Assembly: GCF_900176475.1 (NCBI RefSeq)
Contig: NZ_FWXX01000011.1
Location: 53,591-117,590 of the forward strand
From: Tropicibacter naphthalenivorans
GTDB taxonomy: Bacteria > Pseudomonadota > Alphaproteobacteria > Rhodobacterales > Rhodobacteraceae
DNA: 64,000 nucleotides
Direction of reading: 5' to 3'
Below, one piece after another: positions 9,741-18,111 of the stretch; position 1 is the first letter of the stretch; each line of letters opens with the position of its first letter. Below the pieces are notes generated by a model. It was given only the letters and a program-made list of their open reading frames with translations, had not been told where the DNA came from and made no database searches. Made by a program: the position numbers and the translations under genes.

Positions 9741-10604
9741 TCAGACGTGGTCGGCGCGCGGGTAGCCTTGCAGGTACAAAAGCGCGGTCAGATCGCCGTG
9801 GTTCACCCGCAGATCGCACTGCGCCTGAACGCTGGGCTTGGCGTGCAGCGCAACACCCATTCCGGCGCGCCCCAGCATCCCCAGATCGTTCGCGCCATCG
9901 CCCACCGCCAGCACGTCGGCCTCGGTGATCCCTTGCTGGGCCGAGAATTCCTTGAGCGCCTGGATCTTGGCTTCGCGGCCAAGGATCGGGCGACCGACCT
10001 CTCCGGTCAGCTCCCCATCCTTGATTATCAAGGTGTTGGCGCGGTTTACGTCGAACCCTAGCAGGCCCGAGACACGCTGCGTAAAGGCGGTGAACCCACC
10101 CGACACCAGCGCGCAATAGCCGCCGTGGGCGTGCATCGTCGCCAGCAGCGTCTTGCCGCCGGGCATCAGGGTGATGCGCTCGGCCACAACCTTGTCGATG
10201 ACGCTTTCGGGCAAGCCTTTGAGCAGGGCGACACGCTCTGTCAGGGCGCCGTCGAAATCCAGCTCGCCGTTCATGGCGCGCGCGGTGATGTCCTTGACGT
10301 GGGCGCCGACGCCCGCCTCCTCGGCCAGCTCGTCAATGCACTCTTGCTGGATCATGGTGCTGTCCATATCGGCCAGCAGCATCTTTTTGCGGCGGCCCTC
10401 GGCGGGCACGATGTTCAGGTCGGCTTGGGCCGCGATCGAGGCGCGCACCTCTTCGAAGTTCGCGGGGATCGCCTCGAGCGGGAATTCCGCCGCTTCGTCC
10501 ATGGACAGCCAGGTCGCGACACCCCCGCCAAAAGCGTTGCGAAGGCTGTCGACCAAGGCCGGGTCAAGCTGGCCGGGTTTGGCAATGAGCGAGGCGATAA
10601 ACAT
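9741..10604 (-). CDS. serB: Phosphoserine phosphatase SerB
   Basis: 287 residues. An N-terminal ACT-like regulatory segment, then the HAD phosphatase core: DMDST near residue 80, SGGFT, and GDGANDLGML. It performs the last step of serine synthesis, O-phosphoserine to serine. Start chosen at MFIASLIAKPG (10604) behind AGGGGAC; an upstream in-frame ATG at 10646 adds a low-complexity extension. It lies 88 bases downstream of imuB on the same strand with no visible terminator between them. Confidence 0.93.
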   Translation of the reverse strand: MFIASLIAKPGQLDPALVDSLRNAFGGGVATWLSMDEAAEFPLEAIPANFEEVRASIAAQADLNIVPAEGRRKKMLLADMDSTMIQQECIDELAEEAGVGAHVKDITARAMNGELDFDGALTERVALLKGLPESVIDKVVAERITLMPGGKTLLATMHAHGGYCALVSGGFTAFTQRVSGLLGFDVNRANTLIIKDGELTGEVGRPILGREAKIQALKEFSAQQGITEADVLAVGDGANDLGMLGRAGMGVALHAKPSVQAQCDLRVNHGDLTALLYLQGYPRADHV

Positions 10605-10691
10605 GGGTCCTGTCCCCTTTTGGCGCGGTTGCGCGGCTTGTGCCATGGGCGCGCCGGTTTGGCCAGTGCTGCGGGTGTCGCGGCGGTGGGG

Positions 10692-12341
10692 TCAGGCAAA
10701 GCTGCCGTGACAGAACCACCCCGCCGACAGCGCCGCGCCATGGGCGTAGAAAATCCACAGGGCGTCGCCGTGATCTGTGATCACACGCCAGTAATCGCGC
10801 GCGCCGGTCCGCCACGCCGGGTCGTCAAACCACCACTCGGGCGTCAGTCGTTCGGGGCCGATGGCGCGCAGGGTGGTCCAATCGCGCCCGCGCCAGCGAA
10901 ACTGCCGGGGCAGGGTGGGGGCATCGGGGGCGCCGAGCGCCTCGGCGGGCCAGAGCAGCACCGGGCGGAGCGGTCCCTTGGGCCAGCGCGGCGCGGGCTT
11001 CGACCACGCGGCGGCAAGGGTTTGCGCCTCTTTTTCCGGGACATGACTGTCGCCGGGGTGCCTCCGGGTGATCGCCTCCATCCCGATGCGCGCGCCAAGG
11101 CGGCCGATCAGATCTTCGAGCGCGGCGGCGCTGCCGAGCCGGGTTTTGGCCTGCGCATTGGCGGCCAGATGCCCCGACTGACGCCGCCTGTGCAGCGGTT
11201 CGTGCAGCACGGTTTCAAGGCGCAGCATGTCAATGCCGGGGCCGGCCTCGAGCAGAGGAAGTTTTAGCCTTATCAAGGGTATAATCCGATTCGGGTCGTG
11301 GCTGGGCACGGCGGTCAGCACGGTCTGCCACTGCATGGTGTGGTCGCACAGATGCGCCTCAAGCCGCAGGGCGCGCGCGCCGCGTCCCTTGGCGCGCAGC
11401 TGGCGACAAAGGGGCGTCAGGAGCCGTTCGAACCCTTCGGCGACGTCGTCCTCCAGCCCGATTGGATCGGGAAAAGACATGCGCATGGCAAAGCGATCAG
11501 GCGGCGCGGCGGGCGAGATCGGCTCGGGCGCGGAGCCGGTGGCCTGATCCAGCCGATCCACCAGACCGCGCCCAAAGCGTCGCGCAAGACTGGCACGCGG
11601 CTGCCCCAGCAGATCGCCCACGTGGCGCAGGCCAAGGCGGTTGAGCTGCTCGGTGGTCTCGGCGTCGATCCGCAGGGCGGCGATGGGCAGCGGCGAAAGG
11701 CTGAACCAGCTTTGACCGGGCGGGGCAATGCAGCTTTGCCGCGCAGGGGGCGTGCCGATTGCCGGAGCGGTCCCGCCCCGCTCCCAATGCCGCCGCTTGC
11801 CCGCGCGCGACCGGGTGGCGCGCGCCTCTTGGTCGATGGCATCGCCCGAGCGATGGGTCTGGGCAGGGGCGTGCGCATACCGCGCCAAGGCCCAAGCGGT
11901 GCCCAAGGTGTCGGCCAGCCCAAGCTGCACGGTGATCCCCAGATCGGCACAATCCTGGGTGATTTGATCGCAAAGCGCGGCCTCGCCGCCAAACAGATGC
12001 GCGCAGCCGGTCAGGTCCAGCACCAGCGAGTCCGGCGGCTGCGCAGACACCCAAGGAGAGAACTTGCCCGCCCAACGGTGCAGCACATGCAGAAACGCCG
12101 CCTCCTTGCGCGGGTCGGTGGCGCGAGTGACCAGCTCGGCGCATAGAGCGTGGGCGTCGCGCAACAGCTGCCCCACGTAGATCCCTGCCTGCGCCGCGCG
12201 CACCGACACGCTGGCCACACGCTGGGCGCTGCCGTCCTCGGCCACCGAGGCCAGCGGCAAGCTCGCCAGATGCGGTTCGGCGCGGATCAGCCGTTCGGCC
12301 CCGAGGCGGGGAAACCACAAGGAAAGGATGCGTTTCTGCAT
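10692..12341 (-). CDS. imuB: ImuB-like Y-family polymerase homologue (translesion mutagenesis accessory)
   Basis: 549 residues. The N-terminus MQKRILSLWFPRLGAERL resembles Y-family polymerases but lacks the catalytic acidic residues of Pol IV (which has an MDxDxF-like start), as is known for ImuB. The C-terminus (PEWWFDDPAWRTGARDYWRV, then SAGWFCHGSFA) is typical of alphaproteobacterial ImuB. ImuB normally works with ImuA and the polymerase DnaE2 in error-prone repair, and tethers them to the beta clamp. Neither partner is next to it here. The start codon lies 17 bases from an SOS box at 12359-12373. Confidence 0.85.
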   Translation of the reverse strand: MQKRILSLWFPRLGAERLIRAEPHLASLPLASVAEDGSAQRVASVSVRAAQAGIYVGQLLRDAHALCAELVTRATDPRKEAAFLHVLHRWAGKFSPWVSAQPPDSLVLDLTGCAHLFGGEAALCDQITQDCADLGITVQLGLADTLGTAWALARYAHAPAQTHRSGDAIDQEARATRSRAGKRRHWERGGTAPAIGTPPARQSCIAPPGQSWFSLSPLPIAALRIDAETTEQLNRLGLRHVGDLLGQPRASLARRFGRGLVDRLDQATGSAPEPISPAAPPDRFAMRMSFPDPIGLEDDVAEGFERLLTPLCRQLRAKGRGARALRLEAHLCDHTMQWQTVLTAVPSHDPNRIIPLIRLKLPLLEAGPGIDMLRLETVLHEPLHRRRQSGHLAANAQAKTRLGSAAALEDLIGRLGARIGMEAITRRHPGDSHVPEKEAQTLAAAWSKPAPRWPKGPLRPVLLWPAEALGAPDAPTLPRQFRWRGRDWTTLRAIGPERLTPEWWFDDPAWRTGARDYWRVITDHGDALWIFYAHGAALSAGWFCHGSFA

Positions 12342-12358
12342 CGGGCGACTCGCTAGAT

Positions 12359-12373
12359 GTTCTGTCTTTGTTC
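12359..12373 (-). promoter_or_regulatory. LexA (SOS) box of the alphaproteobacterial direct-repeat type
   Basis: GTTC-N7-GTTC on the plus strand, i.e. GAAC-N7-GAAC upstream of imuB. This is the LexA-binding consensus known from Rhodobacter and rhizobia, placed just before the imuB start, so imuB should be induced by DNA damage. Confidence 0.8.
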
Positions 12374-12484
12374 TAACGCTAAAGGGGCTTTGAGTCGAGT
12401 CCGTGATCCTTTGGACATCAGGCAAAACTGGCCTTTTGGCACAACCGCCCCACCCTTAATCCAAAGAGATAGGAGATATGTAAA

Positions 12485-12925
12485 ATGCGTAAGAGTTTGA
12501 CATATGCGGTGCTGCTGATCGCAGCCAGCGGCACAATGGTCTTCGGCGAAGAGGACATCGCCAGTGAAACCGTCCGCGAACGCATGGCCCTGATGGAGGA
12601 GGTCAAAGGCGCGATGGGGATCCTTGGCGGCATGGCCAAGGGCACCGACGCCTTTGACGCCACGCGCGCCGAATCCGCGCGCTCTGCCTTGCAAGGATAC
12701 AGCGCGCAAATCCCGGCGGTGTTCGAGACCAACGAGACCCACCCCAAATCCGAGGCCGCCCCGGCGATCTGGGACAACTGGGAGGATTTCACCTCGCGCG
12801 CGCGGGCGATGGAGACCGCCTTGGGCGCGATGGACACCACCACGCTTGATGGCGTGCGCGCGGGGCTGGGCGGTGTGGGCAAAACCTGCTCGGCCTGCCA
12901 CGAAGCCTACCGCATCGAGAAATGA
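12485..12925 (+). CDS. Cytochrome c' / c-556 family protein
   Basis: 146 residues. Signal peptide MRKSLTYAVLLIAASGTMVFG, then a four-helix-bundle sequence and a single C-terminal haem attachment site CSACH (residues about 135-139), the arrangement of cytochromes c' and c-556. Periplasmic. Class members bind NO or CO or act in electron transfer; the exact role cannot be read here. AGGAG (12471-12475) precedes the ATG. Confidence 0.88.
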   Translation: MRKSLTYAVLLIAASGTMVFGEEDIASETVRERMALMEEVKGAMGILGGMAKGTDAFDATRAESARSALQGYSAQIPAVFETNETHPKSEAAPAIWDNWEDFTSRARAMETALGAMDTTTLDGVRAGLGGVGKTCSACHEAYRIEK

Positions 12926-12927
12926 CT

Positions 12928-13170
12928 TTACTGTGCGGCGGGCTGCGCCGGGTGCATCAGCCGGTCGCGCAGATAGGCAATGCGTGCGCTCAGCTCCTTT
13001 TCCGCGAGATGCGGGCCGATCTGCGCCGCGCGCAGCATGTCGCGCGCCCCCTCGGCGGCGCGGATACGCGACAGCAATTGCGCGCTGCTGTCGCGGTGGG
13101 CCGGCCCGTCGAACAGCGCGGACAAATCGGGCAGGGTGGTGCTGAGCAAGGTCGAGGAGTGCAAGGACAT
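12928..13170 (-). CDS. Small hypothetical protein, 80 residues
   Basis: Reads MSLHSSTLLSTTLPDLSALF to a C-terminus rich in Pro/Ala/Gln. The central part looks like an amphipathic helix with many Arg, Glu and Leu (SRIRAAEGARDMLRAAQ). Codon use is normal for the region. It is convergent with the cytochrome c' gene with a 2-base gap. No signal peptide or known domain is recognised. The weak ribosome-binding site (AAGGT about 12 bases upstream) lowers confidence. Confidence 0.5.
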   Translation of the reverse strand: MSLHSSTLLSTTLPDLSALFDGPAHRDSSAQLLSRIRAAEGARDMLRAAQIGPHLAEKELSARIAYLRDRLMHPAQPAAQ

Positions 13171-13191
13171 TCTGTCGGCTACCTTCGTGCA

Positions 13192-13258
13192 ATAGGAAAC
13201 GTTGATACGCTGCCCCAGAAGTCCAAAGATTTCCTGAACCGCATCAATGTTTCCCTAT
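13192..13258. repeat. Imperfect inverted repeat upstream of adhC
   Basis: ATAGGAAACGTTGAT (13192-13206) and ATCAATGTTTCCCTAT (13243-13258) are inverted copies differing by one substitution and one inserted base, separated by 36 bases. It lies in the 187-base gap between the small minus-strand gene and adhC, about 100 bases before the adhC start, and may hold regulator half-sites. Confidence 0.45.
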
Positions 13259-13357
13259 CGGCGTCGCTCAAAACCTCCACACCTTCGGTTCGGTGCTTGC
13301 GGCGGGTGCGCGATTGTCGCACTGTCCGCGGCAAATACTTTGGTAGGAGATAAACTC

Positions 13358-14494
13358 ATGCGGACACGCGCGGCAGTGGCACTGGCCCCCGGTAAGCCCT
13401 TGGAAGTGATGGAAGTAAACCTCGAAGGCCCGAAGAAGGGTGAGGTTCTGGTTGAAATCAAGGCCACGGGCCTGTGCCATACCGATGAATTCACCCGCTC
13501 GGGCGACGACCCCGAAGGCATCTTTCCCGTGATCCTCGGTCACGAGGGCGCGGGTATCGTTGTCGAGGTCGGCGAAGGCGTCACCACGCTGAAACCCGGT
13601 GACCACGTGATCCCGCTGTACACACCGGAATGCCGCGAGTGTCACGCTTGCCTGTCCGGCAAGACCAACCTGTGCACCGCGATCCGCGGCACCCAAGGTC
13701 AGGGCTTGATGCCCGATGGTACCACGCGTTTCTCGATGCTCGATGGCACGCCGATCTACCACTACATGGGCTGCTCGACCTTTGCGAACCACACGGTTCT
13801 GCCGGAAATCGCGCTGGCCAAGGTTCGCGACGACGCGCCTTTTGACAAGATCTGCTACATTGGCTGCGGCGTCACCACCGGCATCGGCGCCGTGATCAAC
13901 ACCGCGGGCGTCGAAATCGGCTCGACCGCCGCTGTGTTCGGTCTGGGCGGCATTGGCCTGAACGTGATCCAGGGCCTGCGGATGGCCGGGGCGGACAAGA
14001 TCATCGGCGTCGACCTGAACGACGACAAGGCCGAGATGGCGAAAAAGTTCGGCATGACCGACTTCGTCAACCCGTCCAAGCTGCCCGAAGGTCAGACCAC
14101 GACCCAAGCGATCATCGAGCTGACCAAAACCGAGAAAGACCAGTTCGGCGGCGTGGATTACTCGTTCGATGCGACCGGCAACGTCAACGTCATGCGCGAG
14201 GCGCTGGAATGTTCGCACCGCGGTTGGGGTGTGTCTGTGATCATCGGCGTGGCGCCTGCGGGCGCTGAAATCTCGACCCGTCCGTTCCAGCTGGTTACGG
14301 GGCGCGTCTGGAAGGGCACCGCGTTTGGCGGCGCCAAGGGCCGGACGGACGTTCCCAAGATCGTGGATTGGTACATGGACGGCAAGGTCGAGATCGACCC
14401 GATGATCACGCACAAGCTGACGCTGGACGAGATCAACCACGGGTTCGACCTGATGCACGAGGGCAAGTCGATCCGCGCGGTCGTCGAGTTCTAA
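13358..14494 (+). CDS. adhC: S-(hydroxymethyl)glutathione dehydrogenase / class III alcohol dehydrogenase
   Basis: 378 residues. Zinc alcohol dehydrogenase with the catalytic ATGLCHTD cysteine, the GHEGAG histidine, the structural-zinc cysteines in [17 protein letters not shown], and the [15 protein letters not shown]-binding loop. It oxidises the glutathione adduct of formaldehyde to S-formylglutathione; with NADH it can also reduce S-nitrosoglutathione. The partner hydrolase FghA is at 30.9 kb. Start at 13358 behind TAGGAGA (13344-13350). Confidence 0.96.
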   Translation: MRTRAAVALAPGKPLEVMEVNLEGPKKGEVLVEIKATGLCHTDEFTRSGDDPEGIFPVILGHEGAGIVVEVGEGVTTLKPGDHVIPLYTPECRECHACLSGKTNLCTAIRGTQGQGLMPDGTTRFSMLDGTPIYHYMGCSTFANHTVLPEIALAKVRDDAPFDKICYIGCGVTTGIGAVINTAGVEIGSTAAVFGLGGIGLNVIQGLRMAGADKIIGVDLNDDKAEMAKKFGMTDFVNPSKLPEGQTTTQAIIELTKTEKDQFGGVDYSFDATGNVNVMREALECSHRGWGVSVIIGVAPAGAEISTRPFQLVTGRVWKGTAFGGAKGRTDVPKIVDWYMDGKVEIDPMITHKLTLDEINHGFDLMHEGKSIRAVVEF

Positions 14495-14516
14495 TTCGGC
14501 CAGCGGCACCGCCCGC

Positions 14517-15347
14517 CTAGGTCAAGGTACACGCGAAGGCCTGCGAGAAATCGTGGGCCTTCAGCGCCTCGGGGGGGATGTAGAACCCCAGGTAATGCCC
14601 GTATTCAAAGCCCCAGTCGCGGTCGATTTCCAACCGCAACAGAGGGATTTGACGATCTCGCATCAGGTCCCGGTCGCGGTCACCCAGAAAGTCGAACATC
14701 GTGTGCACGACGCCGCCTTGCCGGGGCGCTTTGAGCGCGGGATTGCCGGGGGCCGTGACTGGCGTTTCAAACAGCGTTTGATAGATCTCTGAGCCGCGTT
14801 TCCACGCTTTTTGTTGCCAGCCCGCATTCTGGCTGAATTCTGAATTCAAGCTGTCGAATTTGCGCACGGTGACGGGCCATTTTCGAAACGGCTCGGGTTC
14901 GTCGAACCAACCACAAAGATCTACCTCGTCCCAGAAGTCTTCGGGGAACGGGGGCATGGCGCGTTCCGGGCAGGCGCTGACGTCCTGCGTCACATGGATG
15001 ACCGAGACGCTCCCCGTCTGCCCTTCTTGATGTTCGCAATAGTTGGCAAAGAAGAACAGCGTGCCTTGTCGCGGGATGGGCGCGAAATCGTCGCCCAGCG
15101 GCAAGGAGTCCAGACGGATTTGTGCCATGAAGTGCATGGGCACCAGCGGCGCGCCGTCGCGCTCTACCCAAGGCCAGTCGATGTAGAACGGAAGCGTCGG
15201 AAACCCGCCCAGCCAACAGCCCGGCGCGCCCTCCAGCCCCTGAAACTCGGTTTTGGTCAGCAGCAAGGCCGGGTGGGTCGCAAGCTCGAACAGATGCGCG
15301 GTCTCTTCTGGCGTGAACTGGCGGTTGGCGCTTTCGCGGGATGTCAA
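14517..15347 (-). CDS. DUF1963 (YwqG-like) protein
   Basis: 276 residues, cytoplasmic, no membrane segment. Features of the YwqG family: GCWLGGFPTLP, then W-P repeats, PMHFMAQIRLDSLP, QGTLFFFANYCEH and a C-terminal LLRLEIDRDWGFEYG segment. Function in the family is unknown. Convergent with adhC with a 22-base gap. Confidence 0.75.
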   Translation of the reverse strand: MTSRESANRQFTPEETAHLFELATHPALLLTKTEFQGLEGAPGCWLGGFPTLPFYIDWPWVERDGAPLVPMHFMAQIRLDSLPLGDDFAPIPRQGTLFFFANYCEHQEGQTGSVSVIHVTQDVSACPERAMPPFPEDFWDEVDLCGWFDEPEPFRKWPVTVRKFDSLNSEFSQNAGWQQKAWKRGSEIYQTLFETPVTAPGNPALKAPRQGGVVHTMFDFLGDRDRDLMRDRQIPLLRLEIDRDWGFEYGHYLGFYIPPEALKAHDFSQAFACTLT

Positions 15348-15550
15348 ATGCGTCGGGTGTTCGAAATCGGGAAATATGCCGGGTGAACCTTGGGTTGCTG
15401 AATTTTGCCGCCAAGAAACCCACAGATTGTAGCCATTCCTTGACCAAGACAGGGTTAATCAACGGCAATTTTTCGGTGCCCCTGCACGGCAGTCTTTCGC
15501 TTTTGCCCCAGCTGTGCCAAGCACTTGACCCAACACAAAGGGTGAGCGGC

Positions 15551-16312
15551 ATGAAAAACCGGATACGCGAGCTTTACGCAGGCGACAGCGATACCGCGCA
15601 TAAATTTCGCTATGCGCTGCTGATCTTTGACGTGGTGACGATCCTGTTCGTGATCGCCACGTCCTTTAGCCATCACGGTCCGGTGGTCGAGACGATCGAT
15701 GCGGTCTTTGGCGTGTTCATCCTTGCGGATTTTGCTGCGCGGATCTGGATTTCCACCAACCGGATGCGCCTGTTCACGCGGCTGACGACGCTGGCCGATC
15801 TGATTGCGCTGATCTCTTTCCTGGCTCCGCTGGCGGGCGAGGGGCTGGGGTTCTTGCGGGTGCTGCGGACCTTGCGGCTATTGCACACCTATCAGTTGTC
15901 TGAACGGCTCAAGGAAGACTTCCCCTATTTCCGCCGGAACCAAGATGTGGTGGTCGCGACGTTGAACCTTTTTGTGTTCATTTTCGTGATGACAGGCGTG
16001 ATCTATGCCACGCAATACCCGTTGAATCCGCAGATCCAGAACTATGCCGATGCTCTATATTTTACCGTCACAGCGCTGACAACCACAGGATTTGGGGATA
16101 TCACCCTGCCGGGGACGGTGGGGCGGATGATCTCTGTTGTCGTGATGATCGCCGGGGTGACGCTGTTCTTGCGGCTGGTGACGGTGCTGTTCCGGCCCAG
16201 CAAGGTGCGCTGCGAATGCCGGACCTGCGGGCTGATCCTGCATGACATCGATGCGGTGCATTGCAAGCATTGCGGGAGCCAGATGCACATTCAGACCGAG
16301 GGCGTCACATGA
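15551..16312 (+). CDS. Voltage-gated-type potassium channel with a C-terminal zinc ribbon
   Basis: 253 residues. Six predicted membrane helices; an S4-like segment with spaced arginines (R103, R106, R109); the pore filter TTTGFGD at 177-183, which is the K+ selectivity signature. After the last helix comes a compact CxxC (C223/C226) and CxxC (C238/C241) module, a likely zinc ribbon where other channels carry RCK or cyclic-nucleotide domains. The start at ATG 15551 gives a normal channel N-terminus. It overlaps the GNAT gene by ATGA. Confidence 0.85.
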   Translation: MKNRIRELYAGDSDTAHKFRYALLIFDVVTILFVIATSFSHHGPVVETIDAVFGVFILADFAARIWISTNRMRLFTRLTTLADLIALISFLAPLAGEGLGFLRVLRTLRLLHTYQLSERLKEDFPYFRRNQDVVVATLNLFVFIFVMTGVIYATQYPLNPQIQNYADALYFTVTALTTTGFGDITLPGTVGRMISVVVMIAGVTLFLRLVTVLFRPSKVRCECRTCGLILHDIDAVHCKHCGSQMHIQTEGVT

Positions 16313-16791
16313 TTATTCGCGGGGCAAATGAAGGCGACAAGCCCAGCATTTGGGCGATGCTGGAGCCGGTGTTTCGCGCTGGCGAGACCTATGCCATTGA
16401 CCGCGACATCTCTGGCCCCGCGGCGCTGGACTATTGGTTTGGGCCAGAGCGGCGGGTGTTTGTCGCTGAGGATGGCGCAGAGTTGCTTGGTACCTATTAT
16501 ATCGTGCGAAATCAAAAGGGTGGCGGCAGTCACGTCTGCAATTGCGGCTATGTCACCGCCGCTGCTGCGCGCGGGAAAGGCGTCGCCCGCGCCATGCTGG
16601 CGCACTCGCTCGACCTCGCGCCGACGCTGGGCTTTCGCGCGATGCAGTACAACTGCGTCATCAGCACCAACACCCGCGCCGTCGATACCTGGACCCGCGC
16701 GGGGTTCGATACCGTCGGCCGCCTGCCCGGCGCGTTCGAAATGCCGGACGGCCAAGAGGTCGACGCGCTGGTGATGTTCCGCCGTCTTTAG
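16309..16791 (+). CDS. GNAT family N-acetyltransferase
   Basis: 160 residues. The acetyl-CoA-binding motif is at VTAAAARGKGVARAML (Q/RxxGxG/A type), preceded by a beta strand region and followed by NCVISTNTRAVDTWTRAGF, usual for small-molecule GNATs. Substrate unknown. Translationally coupled to the channel gene (ATGA overlap at 16309-16312). Confidence 0.85.
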   Translation: MIIRGANEGDKPSIWAMLEPVFRAGETYAIDRDISGPAALDYWFGPERRVFVAEDGAELLGTYYIVRNQKGGGSHVCNCGYVTAAAARGKGVARAMLAHSLDLAPTLGFRAMQYNCVISTNTRAVDTWTRAGFDTVGRLPGAFEMPDGQEVDALVMFRRL

Positions 16792-16795
16792 GGGC

Positions 16796-17971
16796 TTACT
16801 TCGACCAAGCTGCAATCGCCGCCTCGACCGCCTCTCGACCTTTGTGCTTTACCCCGTCCGGAGTGGTGAGAGTTTCAAGTTGATTGAGGTTGGCAAGAGG
16901 CGAAAGATCTTTGGTGAGGATATCCCCAAGGTTCAAACCCTGTAAAGCAGTGAGACCGCTCAGTGGAGAGATATCTTCAACATCGGTTTTATAAAGGGAC
17001 AAATATGCTAGGCGTGTCAGGTCGCTCAGTGGTGAAATGTCGGAAATTGCAGTCCAATCAACGTAGAGACCACTTAAATTTTCAAGATCTTTCAAGGGCT
17101 CTATTGATGAGATCTTGGACCCGCCTGCATAGATAACCTCCAATGATTGAACCTTTTCCAAGCCAGTCAAATTACTGATATCGGAACCCCTGATTTCAAG
17201 CGATTTCAAGCGCTTCATTCCTGCCAAGGGTTTCAGACTTAAGTCTTTGGTATCGTGCAGGTTCAAATCAATAATGTAGCGATGGTTGCGGATTGCTTCC
17301 AACGTCTCAACTTGCGTGCCTGCGATGCTGAGAGATACCAGTCGCGGCAAGTGTTCTAGCACAGAGATATCGTCAATGTTTTTTGCTGACAGGTGAAGTC
17401 CAGAAAGGCCCTTTAAATTCTGAAGGGGTGTAATATCCTGAACATCGGTCCCTGAAATGGATAGACTATCCAAGTAGGTCAGGTCGCTCAGCGGCGAAAG
17501 ATCGGACACATTTGTATGCGCTAAGGATAAATCTGTAAGATAGGGCATATTGGACAAAGCGCTAATGTCGGCGACCCTTGTGTCTTGCAGGGACAACTCT
17601 CTCAGTAGTGTCAAATTTTGAAGCGGGCTTATTTCGGAAATTTTGGTAGCGGTTAGGTCCAATTTCTCCAGCTTTTTTAATTCAGAAAACGGTGACAGAT
17701 CCGCAATGTCACTATACCCCAAGTCCAACTTGTTAAGGTTGGTGAAATAGGCCAGCGGTGCGAAATCTGATGTGGGTGCGAGACGGTTTTCAAATTCGAT
17801 TTCGAGGGCACGTATGTCATTGCAGTTGTCCCCAAAAAGGACGCTGACGTGGCCAAATTCCTCAGCGCAAATGTACGCCTCCGGTATATTCTCAGGAGGT
17901 GTCGCTTGCGCGAACGCGGCCGAGTGGACGGACATAAATGTTGCCGTCAAAAATACTCGTAGATGTGGCAT
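16796..17971 (-). CDS. Secreted leucine-rich-repeat (SDS22/internalin-like) protein
   Basis: 391 residues. A signal peptide ends near residue 23 (SAAFAQA). After a short cap with two cysteines come 13 to 14 consecutive repeats of exactly 22 residues, consensus LxxLxxLxxLxLxxTxVxDISP, for example LSDLTRLAYLSLYKTDVEDI. This is the SDS22-like LRR class also found in internalins. The gene is much richer in A+T than its neighbours and uses TTA, ATA, AGA and AGG codons that are otherwise rare here, which suggests acquisition from elsewhere. No anchor, LPXTG or autotransporter domain is present, so it is probably periplasmic or secreted, with a protein-binding role. Confidence 0.85.
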   Translation of the reverse strand: MPHLRVFLTATFMSVHSAAFAQATPPENIPEAYICAEEFGHVSVLFGDNCNDIRALEIEFENRLAPTSDFAPLAYFTNLNKLDLGYSDIADLSPFSELKKLEKLDLTATKISEISPLQNLTLLRELSLQDTRVADISALSNMPYLTDLSLAHTNVSDLSPLSDLTYLDSLSISGTDVQDITPLQNLKGLSGLHLSAKNIDDISVLEHLPRLVSLSIAGTQVETLEAIRNHRYIIDLNLHDTKDLSLKPLAGMKRLKSLEIRGSDISNLTGLEKVQSLEVIYAGGSKISSIEPLKDLENLSGLYVDWTAISDISPLSDLTRLAYLSLYKTDVEDISPLSGLTALQGLNLGDILTKDLSPLANLNQLETLTTPDGVKHKGREAVEAAIAAWSK

Positions 17972-18111
17972 AACTTGCTCCTCACTCTAACTTACTCTCA
18001 ATGCAGCGACGCTTTGGCCGGGATCGCGGATCTTTGGGTTTAAGGTAGTCTAGCTGGTTCATTTCTATTGAGTCTATTGCTTGATGGCGCTGACTGCTTC
18101 AGAGGTAGGGT

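Noticed and set aside
13268..14509. Long minus-strand frame opposite adhC
   Set aside because: Shadow of adhC, no recognisable domain.
16925..16945. GGTTCAAACCC resembling a tRNA T-arm
   Set aside because: It lies inside the LRR gene and no acceptor stem or anticodon arm surrounds it.
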